The notes: generated by a model not told the origin, from the sequence alone. Positions 17,162 through 24,699 are shown, numbered from the stretch's first letter. The stretch: 32,398 nucleotides of DNA from Mesonia aestuariivivens (GCF_019311235.1 NZ_JAHWDF010000021.1:1-32398), one strand, 5' to 3'. Translations and numbers: made by a program.

Positions 17162-17902
17162 ATGGCACATTTAAACGAAAAGAATCAAATTGTAGGAGGC
17201 TTAGGTAATCTAATTTTCCGAGTGGTTAATGGAAAAATAGTTGTTCAAACTAGGCCTGATTACAGTCAGGTTAAACAAACCCAATCTACACAAAAAGCAG
17301 CCTCAGATTTTGGGAAAGCATCACAAGTGGCAAAAAAAATAAGTTACGGCTGCCAACAAATCATACAAGGCTATCATAGTCCAGAGATGGCTACTCGCTT
17401 ACGGAGCAAAGTTTTACAAGCTATGCGTACACATGCTAGCTTGCCCTTAGGTCGAAAAGATTTATGGTCAGGAACTCCAGAACTATTAGAGGGCTTTGAG
17501 TTTAACAAACATAGTCCATATAAAGATAACTCAGAACTCTGGACTCTGAATTGGGAGTTGGATAGTCAAAGGCGTATCCATTTTAAACAAAAAGCTTTTA
17601 CCCCCAAAAATCATTTATATTGGCTACCCAGAGCAGAATCCCTACAAATCTGCTATTGGATATGTGCTTTCCAAAAGAAAGATTATAAACCTTGCCAACA
17701 ACAACTTTTAACGTTAACGGTATCTCCCGATTTTGTAGAAGTACCTATGCAAAATTTTGAAAGCGAGGTTTTCCCTGAAGGATGCCTGATTATTATTTGC
17801 GTTAGCATGTTTTATTATAGATCAGATGCGATTATAGGTGGTAATTTATTAAATCATAAAAAATTTCATCCTGCGCGTATTTTAAAAATAGTAAAAACTT
17901 GA
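17162..17902 (+). CDS. Hypothetical protein between inverted repeats
   Basis: I chose the ATG at 17162 over the upstream one at 17063. The protein then begins MAHLNEKNQIVGGLGNLIFR, while the 33 extra residues look like non-coding DNA. The 246-residue product has an N-terminal pattern (GLGNLIFRxxNGKxVVQTRP) that I associate with a flavobacterial family of unknown function. The rest is mixed alpha/beta with no catalytic motif. Codons 142-246 are present a second time at 19080-19397. The gene lies inside a roughly 140-base imperfect inverted repeat (16316-16459 and 17985-18125). Confidence 0.65.
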   Translation: MAHLNEKNQIVGGLGNLIFRVVNGKIVVQTRPDYSQVKQTQSTQKAASDFGKASQVAKKISYGCQQIIQGYHSPEMATRLRSKVLQAMRTHASLPLGRKDLWSGTPELLEGFEFNKHSPYKDNSELWTLNWELDSQRRIHFKQKAFTPKNHLYWLPRAESLQICYWICAFQKKDYKPCQQQLLTLTVSPDFVEVPMQNFESEVFPEGCLIIICVSMFYYRSDAIIGGNLLNHKKFHPARILKIVKT

Positions 17903-18281
17903 GAGAGAAAAGTTGGGAGCAGGTGCTTATAGTAGGGGGTTCTCTTGCGTAAGAGCAATAAACACGCTAAGCATTCAAAATGGTAAACAAAAGTCTAGAC
18001 TGATGTTAGACTTCTTGAAAACAACATAAAAGCTTTTATCCTGCGTATAGCAATCGCTTTGCTAGGTAGCACTGCTCTGCCCGTGCTGTTATTTTTACTT
18101 GTTTTACGACAAAACTAAAAATAAGACACTTTATTCAACAGTTTTTAGGGTATAAGACCACAAAAACGACAAAAATTGATACCCATGTGGCCAATCATCA
18201 ATTTAAAAAATCCATTAGATTCTTTATATTTGGATAATCGATAAATTGTAACTAAACGCAATAGCGTTTAGTTACATGTTA
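17585..18281 (+). repeat. Direct repeat, copy 1 (697 bases)
   Basis: This block is nearly identical to 19080-19774, with a two-base length difference in a GAGAGAGAAAAG run. It holds the 3' part of the 17162 gene, a long intergenic stretch and a perfect hairpin. Identity stops right after GTTA at 18278-18281, the predicted start of the next cassette. At its left edge the word AAACAAAAAGCTT is shared with the large attC-like repeat, which suggests joining by microhomology. Confidence 0.95.
18248..18277 (+). repeat. Perfect 12-bp hairpin next to cassette A (copy 1)
   Basis: GTAACTAAACGC (18248-18259) and GCGTTTAGTTAC (18264-18275) flank a loop AATA. AT follows and then the junction GTT at 18278. 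As it abuts a cassette start it may be a short attC-like site, although a terminator for the preceding gene is an alternative. There is no T-run, which speaks against a terminator. Confidence 0.5.
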
Positions 18282-18971
18282 CCACACATATGAATTACAA
18301 ACTTCAGAACATAAAAAACAAAAATTTAGAAAGTCTAAAAAAAGATATTGATTCTGGAGGAAAGTTTATAATATTCAATTATAGAATTGGACTTGGAGTA
18401 ATATCCTTATTAAGATTTTCTCCAGCAATATTCATGAAACGAAATGAGGAAATTGAAAAGTTTAGGAGAAAATATAATCGAATGAATTTTTTACTTGGAC
18501 CTTGGTTTATTTTTAAAGGACCATTTTTAACATATGATGCTTATAAAATTAATAAAAATGGAGGAATAGATATTACCAAAGATATTTTGACCAATTTAAC
18601 TCAAGAACAACTTGAAAAAAGAGAAGTAAATATTCAGGTCATTCATAATATATTTTCAAAAGTCAATAAATCAGACAAAAAAAATATAATCAAATCTTTA
18701 CAAAAAACGGATTTAAATATTGTTCCTGTTAGAAATGTTTATATCGCTTTATTTGTTAATGTTGAGGAATATCAAGAGCCATATTTTGTTATTGGAATAG
18801 AACTTTCTAAACAAATTGAGTTAAATACAGAACATATTAAAACAAATCTTAACAAACATTTCTATAAACACGTGGAATTTGAAATATTTAAAATCAATGA
18901 GAATGATGAATATTCAGAAAAATTAATTGAACAAGGAGAGAAAATTAACGGAATAAAAAACGTGTGGTAAT
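18278..18971 (+). mobile_element. Integron-like cassette A
   Basis: The unit starts GTTACCACAC (18278-18287) and ends GTGTGGTAAT (18962-18971), reverse complements except for the last base. It contains one gene, 18290-18970, whose TAA stop is made by the terminal core. A partial attC-like left arm (ACCGTATATAAC, from 18972) follows, resembling the left arm after cassette B. Confidence 0.55.
18290..18970 (+). CDS. Hypothetical protein of cassette A, possibly membrane-associated
   Basis: The 226-residue product starts 12 bases after the cassette junction. It has one moderately hydrophobic stretch (FIIFNYRIGLGVISLLRFSP, about 27-46) followed by FLLGPWFIFKGPFLTY (about 70-85). The C-terminal half is charged and soluble. 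No family is recognised. The composition is very AT-rich with many AAA and ATT codons, unlike the susC operon, which fits acquisition from another source. Its stop codon overlaps the cassette end. Confidence 0.6.
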   Translation: MNYKLQNIKNKNLESLKKDIDSGGKFIIFNYRIGLGVISLLRFSPAIFMKRNEEIEKFRRKYNRMNFLLGPWFIFKGPFLTYDAYKINKNGGIDITKDILTNLTQEQLEKREVNIQVIHNIFSKVNKSDKKNIIKSLQKTDLNIVPVRNVYIALFVNVEEYQEPYFVIGIELSKQIELNTEHIKTNLNKHFYKHVEFEIFKINENDEYSEKLIEQGEKINGIKNVW

Positions 18972-19079
18972 ACCGTATATAACAAATAGCTGCGTCATTT
19001 CTAAATCGAGAATTTTGGTATATTTGGTAAGTCGCCAAATCTTGTTTCTTTGGCTTTGTAAAACCAAAGAAACAAATCC

Positions 19080-19397
19080 AAACAAAAAGCTTTTACTTCC
19101 AAAAATCATTTATATTGGCTACCCAGAGCAGAATCCCTACAAATCTGCTATTGGATATGTGCTTTCCAAAAGAAAGATTATAAACCTTGCCAACAACAAC
19201 TTTTAACGTTAACGGTATCTCCCGATTTTGTAGAAGTACCTATGCAAAATTTTGAAAGCGAGGTTTTCCCTGAAGGATGCCTGATTATTATTTGCGTTAG
19301 CATGTTTTATTATAGATCAGATGCGATTATAGGTGGTAATTTATTAAATCATAAAAAATTTCATCCTGCGCGTATTTTAAAAATAGTAAAAACTTGA
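19080..19397 (+). pseudogene. 3' fragment of the 17162 gene
   Basis: The sequence repeats codons 142-246 and the stop of the 17162 gene with few changes but has no start or N-terminal part. At the left edge it is joined to an internal piece of the large attC-like repeat (19000-19085) at the shared word AAACAAAAAGCTT. It is a by-product of the 0.7-kb duplication, not a functional gene. Confidence 0.85.
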
Positions 19398-19774
19398 GAG
19401 AGAAGTTGGGAGCAGGTGCTTATAGTAGGGGGTTCTCTTGCGTAAGAGCAATAAACACGCTAAGCATTCAAAATGGTAAACAAAAGTCTAGACTGATGTT
19501 AGACTTCTTGAAAACAACATAAAAGCTTTTATCCTGCGTATAGCAATCGCTTTGCTAGGTAGCACTGCTCTGCCCGTGCTGTTATTTTTACTTGTTTTAC
19601 GACGAAACTAAAAATAAGACACTTTACTCAACAGTTTTTAGGGTATAAGACCACAAAAACGACAAAAATTGATACCCATGTGGCCAATCATCAATTTAAA
19701 AAATCCATTAGATTCTTTATATTTGGATAATCGATAAATTGTAACTAAACGCAATAGCGTTTAGTTACATGTTA
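19080..19774 (+). repeat. Direct repeat, copy 2 (695 bases)
   Basis: This is the second copy of 17585-18281, including a second perfect hairpin (19741-19752 with 19757-19768). The match ends after GTTA at 19771-19774, and beyond it this copy continues GCGGTA where copy 1 has CCACAC. The switch therefore falls exactly at the start of a different cassette. Confidence 0.95.
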
Positions 19775-20628
19775 GCGGTAATACAAATAATCAAATTAGC
19801 TTATGATAGGACGTAATGTTTCTAACTGGTTAGAAAAAATAAAATCAGGAAATACAGAAGAAAAGAATAAATCTGCTAATCATTTATTAGGGACATCTGA
19901 ATGGTATTTTGATGACAAAAAGGTTGCTTCCGCAGAAAGGTTGGAAATTGTCAAAGACTTGATTGAACTACAAAATGACTCTGACCCAATTGTAAGAAAA
20001 TGCGTGGTTTATTTAATAGGTGTATTGAAAATGCCCTCTAAATCTGTCAATAGCCTTTTAGCTAAAATGCTTAAAGATGAAGACGAGAAAGTTCAAATAT
20101 CTGCGGTTTGGGCAAGTGGAAATTTGGGTAAAGAATCAGCTCCATTAATTCCAATACTTTCTTCCCTATCAAAACACCAAAACAGGGAAGTCAGGTGGAG
20201 AATACCCTGGGCATTCAAAGAAATTGCAATGATTGATAATTCACTATCTAAAGTACTCATTTTTTTCTCAAAAGATAAAGATAGCACAGCAAGAATGTAC
20301 GCATTGGATGCAATACCTTATTGTATAAATGAAATTGATTCGGATATTAAAAAAGCCGTAAGAACGGCACTTAAAAGCAAGGATGAATCAGCAGGAGCTG
20401 CTTGTCGCGTAATTCAAAAAACAAAGTTCGATTGGAAAAACACTATAAAAAGACTGATGAAACTTGTTAAAGAAGATAACTTGGATGCGGTACTCGCTCT
20501 TTGCATTCAATGGCCTGAAATGGTAAATGAACCGATAATAAATAAGTGGTTGAATAATAATAAAGGATATTGGTGGGCAAAAGGTTTATTAAATGGAGAA
20601 AGTGTTAAAGTTTAAAATACCGCTAACA
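19771..20628 (+). mobile_element. Integron-like cassette B
   Basis: It starts GTTAGCGGTA (19771-19780) and ends TACCGCTAAC (20619-20628), a perfect 10-base inverted pair. It holds the HEAT-repeat gene only, and the gene stop is four bases before the terminal pair. An intact attC-like palindrome follows directly. Confidence 0.6.
19803..20615 (+). CDS. HEAT-repeat protein
   Basis: This 270-residue all-helical protein is made of HEAT-type helix pairs. Successive units are recognisable around DPIVRKCVVYLIGVLK (about 60-75), EKVQISAVWASGNLGKES (about 98-115), REVRWRIPWAFKEIAM (about 127-142) and STARMYALDAIPYCI (about 160-175). HEAT proteins act as scaffolds or DNA-binding solenoids; no catalytic domain is attached. 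The C terminus is Trp- and Asn-rich (NNNKGYWWAKGLL). As the sole gene of cassette B its role is unknown. Start chosen 32 bases after the cassette junction, at the only good ATG. Confidence 0.8.
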   Translation: MIGRNVSNWLEKIKSGNTEEKNKSANHLLGTSEWYFDDKKVASAERLEIVKDLIELQNDSDPIVRKCVVYLIGVLKMPSKSVNSLLAKMLKDEDEKVQISAVWASGNLGKESAPLIPILSSLSKHQNREVRWRIPWAFKEIAMIDNSLSKVLIFFSKDKDSTARMYALDAIPYCINEIDSDIKKAVRTALKSKDESAGAACRVIQKTKFDWKNTIKRLMKLVKEDNLDAVLALCIQWPEMVNEPIINKWLNNNKGYWWAKGLLNGESVKV

Positions 20629-20689
20629 CTATATAACAAAACATAGTTGCCCTTTGGGACAACAACGTTTGTTATATTTACCGTTGTGG
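20622..20689 (+). repeat. Complete attC-like site between cassettes B and C
   Basis: This is the most complete small site, 68 bases from CGCTAAC (20622-20628) to GTTGTGG (20683-20689). Inside, CTATATAACAAAAC (20630-20643) pairs with GTTTGTTATATT (20667-20678). An inner hairpin follows, GTTG CCC TTT GGG A CAAC (20646-20663), with one extra base on one side. Two paired arms, an extrahelical base and terminal AAC / GTT cores are the features of integron attC sites in the folded bottom strand. Confidence 0.65.
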
Positions 20690-21237
20690 CGCATTTGAAA
20701 AAAGCGTTTATGAAAGAAAGAATAATAATAATTTCAGATTTGTGGGGAAGGGAAAAATCTGAATGGTTAATTAATTATACTCGGATTTTAGAGATAGAAT
20801 TTGATATTTTGTTCTACGATAGTTGCGAACTTGGACAAATTGATGTATCAAATTATACTCAAGAAAACTTACACAAACAGTTTATAAGTGGTGGAATAGA
20901 AAAAGCGATAGACAAACTAGTAGAGAGTGAAAAACAAAAGGTGAATATTCTAGCATTTAGCATTGGTGGAACAATTGCTTGGAATTTCGGTCTTAAAACT
21001 GATAATATTAAGTCATTAGTCTGTGTCTCATCAACAAGACTTAGAAATGAAACTGAAAGACCTAAAGGAAATTTAGAACTTTACTTTGGGAAAGATGACG
21101 AATATAAACCTACGGTAGAATGGTTTGAAAATATGGAACTTGAATATGAAATCCTATCAGATAAAGGACATCAAGTCTATTGCGAAACTCAATTCGCTGA
21201 ACATTTAAGCGAAAAAATAATAAAACGGCACCACAAC
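20683..21237 (+). mobile_element. Integron-like cassette C
   Basis: It starts GTTGTGG (20683-20689) and ends CCACAAC (21231-21237); the pair extends to GCGC / GGC with one bulged base. It carries the small hydrolase gene. A MITE-like element follows four bases after the end, in the place where the attC arm should begin. Confidence 0.5.
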
Positions 21238-21285
21238 AATGGTAACCGTTGCACAAGTAATTCTAAGAAAAGAGGATTATTCTGA
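20710..21285 (+). CDS. Small alpha/beta-hydrolase-like protein
   Basis: I place the start at 20710 (MKERIIIISDLWG) because the ATG at 20647 lies before the cassette junction, inside the attC-like site. The 191-residue protein has a central nucleophile elbow LAFSIGGTIAW with Ser84, a later GKDD that may supply the acid and SDKGHQVY with the histidine. This fits a small serine hydrolase; the substrate is unknown. The last ~17 codons (HHNNGNRCTSNSKKRGLF) read through the cassette end into the neighbouring MITE, which supplies the stop. The native C terminus is therefore replaced. Confidence 0.7.
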   Translation: MKERIIIISDLWGREKSEWLINYTRILEIEFDILFYDSCELGQIDVSNYTQENLHKQFISGGIEKAIDKLVESEKQKVNILAFSIGGTIAWNFGLKTDNIKSLVCVSSTRLRNETERPKGNLELYFGKDDEYKPTVEWFENMELEYEILSDKGHQVYCETQFAEHLSEKIIKRHHNNGNRCTSNSKKRGLF

Positions 21286-21384
21286 TTTTTAGGAATAGTT
21301 AAATTGTTGCTTTCTAAGGGTATGGTGTTATTGAAGTCTACTATTAATTTTAAATTTGATTAAGAAAGAGGTTGTGCAATAGGC
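21241..21384. mobile_element. MITE-like element, copy 1
   Basis: This is a 144-base non-coding element beginning GGTAACCGTTGCACAA and ending TTGTGCAATAGGC, giving imperfect terminal inverted repeats around TTGCACAA. Near-identical copies are at 24830-24977 and 27186-27333. The ends are also those of the decayed IS1182-like element at 22167-23368, so it is probably a non-autonomous derivative. It sits just inside an attC-like site. The flanks ACAAT (left) and ACACC (right) do not match each other. Confidence 0.7.
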
Positions 21385-21558
21385 ACACCGGCTAAACTTC
21401 ATGCGGGTTTTGTGTATATTTACTAAGTCGCCAAATCTTGTTTCTTTGGCTTTGTGAAACCAAATAAACAAAACCAAACAAAAAGCTTCGGCTTAGTACG
21501 TGTTCGAAAATCTTGTCGATTTTCAATCCCGCACAAAGCCTAGCCAAAACTGTTGGGC
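21385..21558 (+). repeat. Large attC-like site (class with ACCGGCTAAAC), copy 1
   Basis: The left arm ACCGGCTAAACTTCATGCGG (21387-21406) pairs imperfectly with the right arm at 21529-21551 (CCGCACAAAGCCTAGCC...), followed by the junction GTTGGGC (21552-21558). Inside are the hairpins GCCAAA...TTTGGC and GAAAATC...GATTTTC. Related copies are at 24978-25166 and 31815-32001, with a fragment at about 19000-19085. About 170 bases is long for an attC site. Confidence 0.5.
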
Positions 21559-21613
21559 AACATTAGGAAAAACGAGCAATTTTTTGGATATTTAGAACTT
21601 AAATTTAAATAAT

Positions 21614-21856
21614 ATGGCAACTGTAGATAATATAAGAAACGGATTGATAGACAAAATACTATCTATTAGAAATAAAGATTTTTTAGTAGCTCTTGATAAA
21701 CTAATTGCTTCAAGTTCTTCTGAATCTGACATTATTGAACTGACGAAAGAGCAAAAAATTATGTTAGAAATGAGTGAGCAAGATATTAAAAACGGTAAAC
21801 TAATTTCTCAAGATGCTATGGATAAAAGAAATTTGGAATGGCTAAACGCAATGTAA
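21614..21856 (+). CDS. Antitoxin of a RelE/ParE-type toxin-antitoxin pair
   Basis: The 80-residue acidic protein resembles the short helical antitoxins found upstream of ParE-like toxins in Bacteroidota: MATVDNIRNGLIDKILSI, then SSSSESDIIELTKEQKIMLEMSEQDIKNGKLIS. The toxin gene starts inside its last codons (19-base overlap), so the two are translationally coupled. It should neutralise the toxin by direct binding. Toxin-antitoxin pairs are typical cargo of large cassette arrays, where they stabilise the array. Confidence 0.82.
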   Translation: MATVDNIRNGLIDKILSIRNKDFLVALDKLIASSSSESDIIELTKEQKIMLEMSEQDIKNGKLISQDAMDKRNLEWLNAM

Positions 21857-22152
21857 CTTGGACCCGAACAGCTGACATCCAATTGGTAGGAATTTTAGAA
21901 TATTGGGTAAATAAAAATAAATCGAAAACTTACTCAAAGAAACTCTTAAAATTGGTTTCGGAGAGAACAAAACAAATAGCCGATCAACCTTTAATTTATA
22001 AACCGGCTGACTTTAAAGATACCAGAGTAGCTTCACTAGGAAATTTTAGTATTTTCTATAAGTTTAATGATAAAGAAATAATAATCACAGCATTTTGGGA
22101 TAACCGACAAAATCCTAAAAAACTATTGAAAATATTAGAAAACAGAAAATAA
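21838..22152 (+). CDS. RelE/ParE family toxin
   Basis: The 104-residue basic protein has the compact RelE/ParE fold pattern: TADIQLVGILEYWVNKNKSK, then the helix with RTKQIADQPLIYKPAD, then strands TRVASLGNFSIFYKFNDKEIIITAFWDNRQNP. The RxxxxGNFSIFYKF and FWDNRQNP ends are close to ParE-type toxins of this phylum. It probably poisons gyrase or cleaves mRNA; the sequence alone does not decide. It overlaps its antitoxin by 19 bases, and the cassette end TTACAAC follows five bases after the stop. Confidence 0.88.
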   Translation: MAKRNVTWTRTADIQLVGILEYWVNKNKSKTYSKKLLKLVSERTKQIADQPLIYKPADFKDTRVASLGNFSIFYKFNDKEIIITAFWDNRQNPKKLLKILENRK

Positions 22153-22166
22153 CGTTTTACAACACC

Positions 22167-23368
22167 GGTAACCGTTGCACAAGCTTCTAATTCTTAGAAA
22201 ATCTCACTTATTTAAATCGCTTTAGAGCGGTTTTCTAGTTTTATATCGTTTGTAAATTAGCAGAATATAGTCTCTTTAAAATGGACTTATACGCATTATT
22301 TAACGTCATTATGAACTTTAAAAACATGCCGAGCATTCCTGCTCCACTTTTGGTGCGCTTTTCAATAAACTTCAGGTATTTCTTGAGGTTGTAGGCAATA
22401 GCTGAGAGCTGCATACACTTGTTGGCCTGTTTTAATCCTAAGGTGTTTACTTTTCTAAGCCCCATAAACTGAGTTAAGGTTCCAAAAACGGGTTCTACCG
22501 TGCTTTGTCGTTTGCCTTTCATATACCTGCCCTGTGGCCTTGCCGGGCTTGACACTGATACGGGCATCAGGATCGGTAGGACTGTAATGCCTCCGACGAA
22601 CGGAGTGAGAGGAAGGCACTATTGCTGGTATACTTACTGCCTTTATTTCCTGATCCCGGACGCTGATCCTGATCTTTGCTCCAACGCTTGTTGCGGCTAG
22701 AGATCGCCTGGAGTTCCTGTTCATTAGCCGTTATGCTGCGCTGACCTTTATCTGATTTATCGCCTTTACTTTTACGAAATGGCTGCTCTTTATCCATCGC
22801 ACTAATATGACGAACTCTGCGCAGATGAGATTCTAACTCCTCTTCAGGTACTTTTAGTTCCAGAGTGTCCATCGAAGCATTGGCTTTTACAGGCGCACTG
22901 TCGATAGCCTGAGTATGCCCGCTAACCATCCCGGCCTCCACACAAAGCGTGAACACTTTAGTGAAAACCGCTTCAAAAATATCTTCGGGAAACAACTGCC
23001 GCGTGCGGCTGATGGTGGAATGCCAGGGCAGCTCTTCGTCAATATCATAACCAATGAAGTACAAAATATCCAATCGCATACGGCAATGTTCAATAAGCTT
23101 GCGGTCGCTGATGATGTTCTCCAGATAACCTACTAAGCAGAGCTTGAAAAACACAACAGGATCTATACTCTTTTGACCACTGCTGCCGTAAAAACCTCGA
23201 GTAAGATCATAGAGAAAATCTAAGTTTAAGGCTTCTTTCAATCGGCGGTAGAAATTTGTGGGCGGTACGCGGTCGCTCAACCGAAAACTGTTGAATAACT
23301 GCTCTTGATATACTTTTTTGCCTTGCATATCATGAATTTAATCTTTTTTAGTAAATTGTGCAACAGGC
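22167..23368 (-). mobile_element. Decayed IS1182-like element
   Basis: The element runs from GGTAACCGTTGCACAAG (22167-22183) to TTGTGCAACAGGC (23356-23368), ends shared with the MITE family. It contains the broken transposase on the minus strand. A hairpin behind the transposase stop, AAATCGCT TTAG AGCGGTTT (22214-22233), is a probable terminator; in the partial copy at 24581 its stem is kept by different wobble pairs. Left flank ACACC and right flank ACAAT do not match, but each matches one flank of MITE copy 1. Confidence 0.7.
22241..23328 (-). pseudogene. IS1182-family transposase, interrupted by deletion and frameshifts
   Basis: The N-terminal ~240 residues are intact from the ATG at 23328 (MQGKKVYQEQLFNSFRLSDR), up to GNKGSKYTSNS. 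The frame then breaks at a short palindromic insertion around 22587-22618. HYSPTDPDARISVKPGKA continues in a second frame, and the rest jumps to YMKGKRQSTVEPVFGTLTQF in a third frame, ending SILKRLYSANLQTI. The segment between GKA and YMKG, which holds much of the catalytic core, is deleted. Not functional. Confidence 0.9.
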
Positions 23369-23493
23369 ACAATGTATAACCGCAATTACGGCGGATTCGA
23401 CTACGTCCGAATCCACGCGTAATTGCTATCGTCGGTGCTTATCCGAAAAACATTAAATTTAACCCGTAACTGCGGTTATACTAAACGTTATGT
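23358..23493 (+). repeat. Large attC-like site with strong dyad symmetry, before cassette G
   Basis: GTATAACCGCAATTACGG (23374-23391) pairs with CCGTAACTGCGGTTATAC (23464-23481) with a single mismatch. A second internal hairpin joins GGATTCG (23393-23399) to CGAATCC (23408-23414) and GCAATTACG to CGTAATTGC. The site ends ACTAAAC then GTTATGT (23487-23493), the start of cassette G. Size and two-arm layout resemble the VCR repeats of the Vibrio superintegron. A right half of the same class is at 30961-30985. Confidence 0.65.
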
Positions 23494-23602
23494 GTAATTA
23501 AAAAAAACATATTGTTAAAAACCTAGTTGATAAGTATTTATATTTTTAAAAAAACTTTTAGATTATTTACATAATTTTGGATTAGTATAAAATTCCAATG
23601 TT

Positions 23603-23845
23603 ATGAATAAGAAAAAAACATCTAAAAGTGTTGCGTCTCTTGCTGCTAAAACTTTAAAAAATCAAAACGCATCAAACACTGCTAAAAAACTGGCTGGATC
23701 AGTATTATCACAAACTAAAAGTACAAATCAAACAGGTGCGAAATTAGAAGATTTAGCTTCAACAGTAATGACCAGTAAAAAATATAACAATAAAACTAAA
23801 ACTCTCGCAGGTTCAGTTTTATCTCAATCGAACAAAAAAAGATAA
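23603..23845 (+). CDS. Small basic repeat protein, partner of the TIR protein
   Basis: The 80-residue product is rich in Lys, Ser and Thr and has an internal repeat: AKKLAGSVLSQTK (about 33-45) and TKTLAGSVLSQSNK (about 66-79), with KSVASLAAKTLKNQ and LEDLASTVMTSKK as weaker copies. This gives four short amphipathic units. No signal peptide and no known domain. It ends three bases before the TIR gene, so the two are made together and probably work together. An inhibitor, sensor or nucleic-acid binder role is possible; none is proven. Confidence 0.72.
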   Translation: MNKKKTSKSVASLAAKTLKNQNASNTAKKLAGSVLSQTKSTNQTGAKLEDLASTVMTSKKYNNKTKTLAGSVLSQSNKKR

Positions 23846-23848
23846 ATT

Positions 23849-24550
23849 ATGGCAAGATGTACAGCACCTATAAATGGACATCGTTCAGCAAGTGCAAGAG
23901 CGAATTGTCCAGCTTGTGGAAGTAGAAGTCGCAGTTATGGATATGGTTACTCATATTCTCAACCTTATTCTTCATCATCTTACAGATCTTCAAGCAGTAA
24001 TAACAATAATGGAAAAAGAAAAGCGAGTTGGTCGTCATCTGGCTCAACTGTTTTATATACACCGGCTGAGATAAGAACACTAACACCCGTTAGAAAAAAT
24101 GTTGAGGAACGTTTAGAAAAACCAGATTTACGCGATATTTTTCTTTGTCACGCTTGGGATGACAGAAAAGGTGCTGCAAAAGAATTACACGACTTATTAG
24201 AATTTAAGGGTGTTTCGGTTTGGTTTAGTGAAAAAGATGTTGCCTTAGGTTCGCCACTAATGCGTGAAATTGATAAAGGATTAATAAAATCTAGAGTTGG
24301 AATAGTTTTAGTCACACCGTTATTTCTTAAACGAATTGAAGGAGCAGGTATCGCTGACAAAGAACTTTCTGCACTTTTAGCTCGTGACTTGATAGTACCA
24401 ATTGTTCACAATACAACTTATGAGAATTTAAGGGATGCAAGTCCGTTACTTGGTTCTCGCAGTGGATTAAGTACAATAGAGGATTCTATGGAAGAAATTG
24501 CTTCTAAATTAACTGAATTAGTTACGCCTGAAACAGTTGAAAGTTATTGA
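23849..24550 (+). CDS. TIR domain protein with N-terminal zinc-ribbon-like segment
   Basis: The 233-residue protein opens with C4, H11, C20 and C23 in the spacing C-x6-H-x8-C-x2-C, a possible metal site. A Tyr/Ser/Asn-rich linker (about 27-55) follows. The TIR domain spans about 95-230: DIFLCHAWDD (96-105), WFSEKD (125-130) with Glu128 near the usual catalytic position, SRVGIVLVTPLFL (148-160). Bacterial TIR domains often cleave NAD+ in anti-phage defence; the exact catalytic glutamate is not certain here because the aligned position may be Asp130. It forms a two-gene cassette with the small basic protein. Confidence 0.82.
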   Translation: MARCTAPINGHRSASARANCPACGSRSRSYGYGYSYSQPYSSSSYRSSSSNNNNGKRKASWSSSGSTVLYTPAEIRTLTPVRKNVEERLEKPDLRDIFLCHAWDDRKGAAKELHDLLEFKGVSVWFSEKDVALGSPLMREIDKGLIKSRVGIVLVTPLFLKRIEGAGIADKELSALLARDLIVPIVHNTTYENLRDASPLLGSRSGLSTIEDSMEEIASKLTELVTPETVESY

Positions 24551-24580
24551 TAGATAATTAAAATAACTACACATAACAAT

Positions 24581-24699
24581 GGTAACCGTTGCACAAGCCT
24601 CTAATTCTTAGAAAATCTCACTTATTTAAACCGCTTTAGAGTGGTTTTCTAGTTTTATATCGTTTGTAAATTAGCAGAATATAGTCTCTTTAAAATGGA
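24581..24699 (-). mobile_element. End fragment of the IS1182-like element
   Basis: The 119 bases match 22167-22287 almost exactly, from GGTAACCGTTGCACAAG through the terminator hairpin to the last 14 codons of the transposase (SILKRLYSANLQTI). The match stops at ATGGAC, where an unrelated gene remnant begins. It is a deletion relic. Confidence 0.85.

Larger units (their letters stand above)
23487..24577 (+). mobile_element. Integron-like cassette G (TIR pair)
   Basis: It starts GTTATGTGTA (23487-23496) and ends TACACATAAC (24568-24577), a perfect 10-base inverted pair. It encloses exactly two genes, the small basic protein and the TIR protein, with about 110 bases of leader. It is followed by a piece of the IS1182-like element. 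Confidence 0.6.

Noticed and set aside
18964-19206. An 80-codon reading frame between cassette A and the duplicated block
   Set aside because: It crosses a cassette end, an attC-like fragment and an out-of-frame piece of the 17162 gene copy; it is a by-product of the rearrangement.
21248-23364. GTTGCACAAG ... TTGTGCAAC pairs as additional, non-coding cassettes
   Set aside because: The same ends occur in four elements and belong to the terminal inverted repeats of an IS and its MITEs. True cassette pairs differ from unit to unit.
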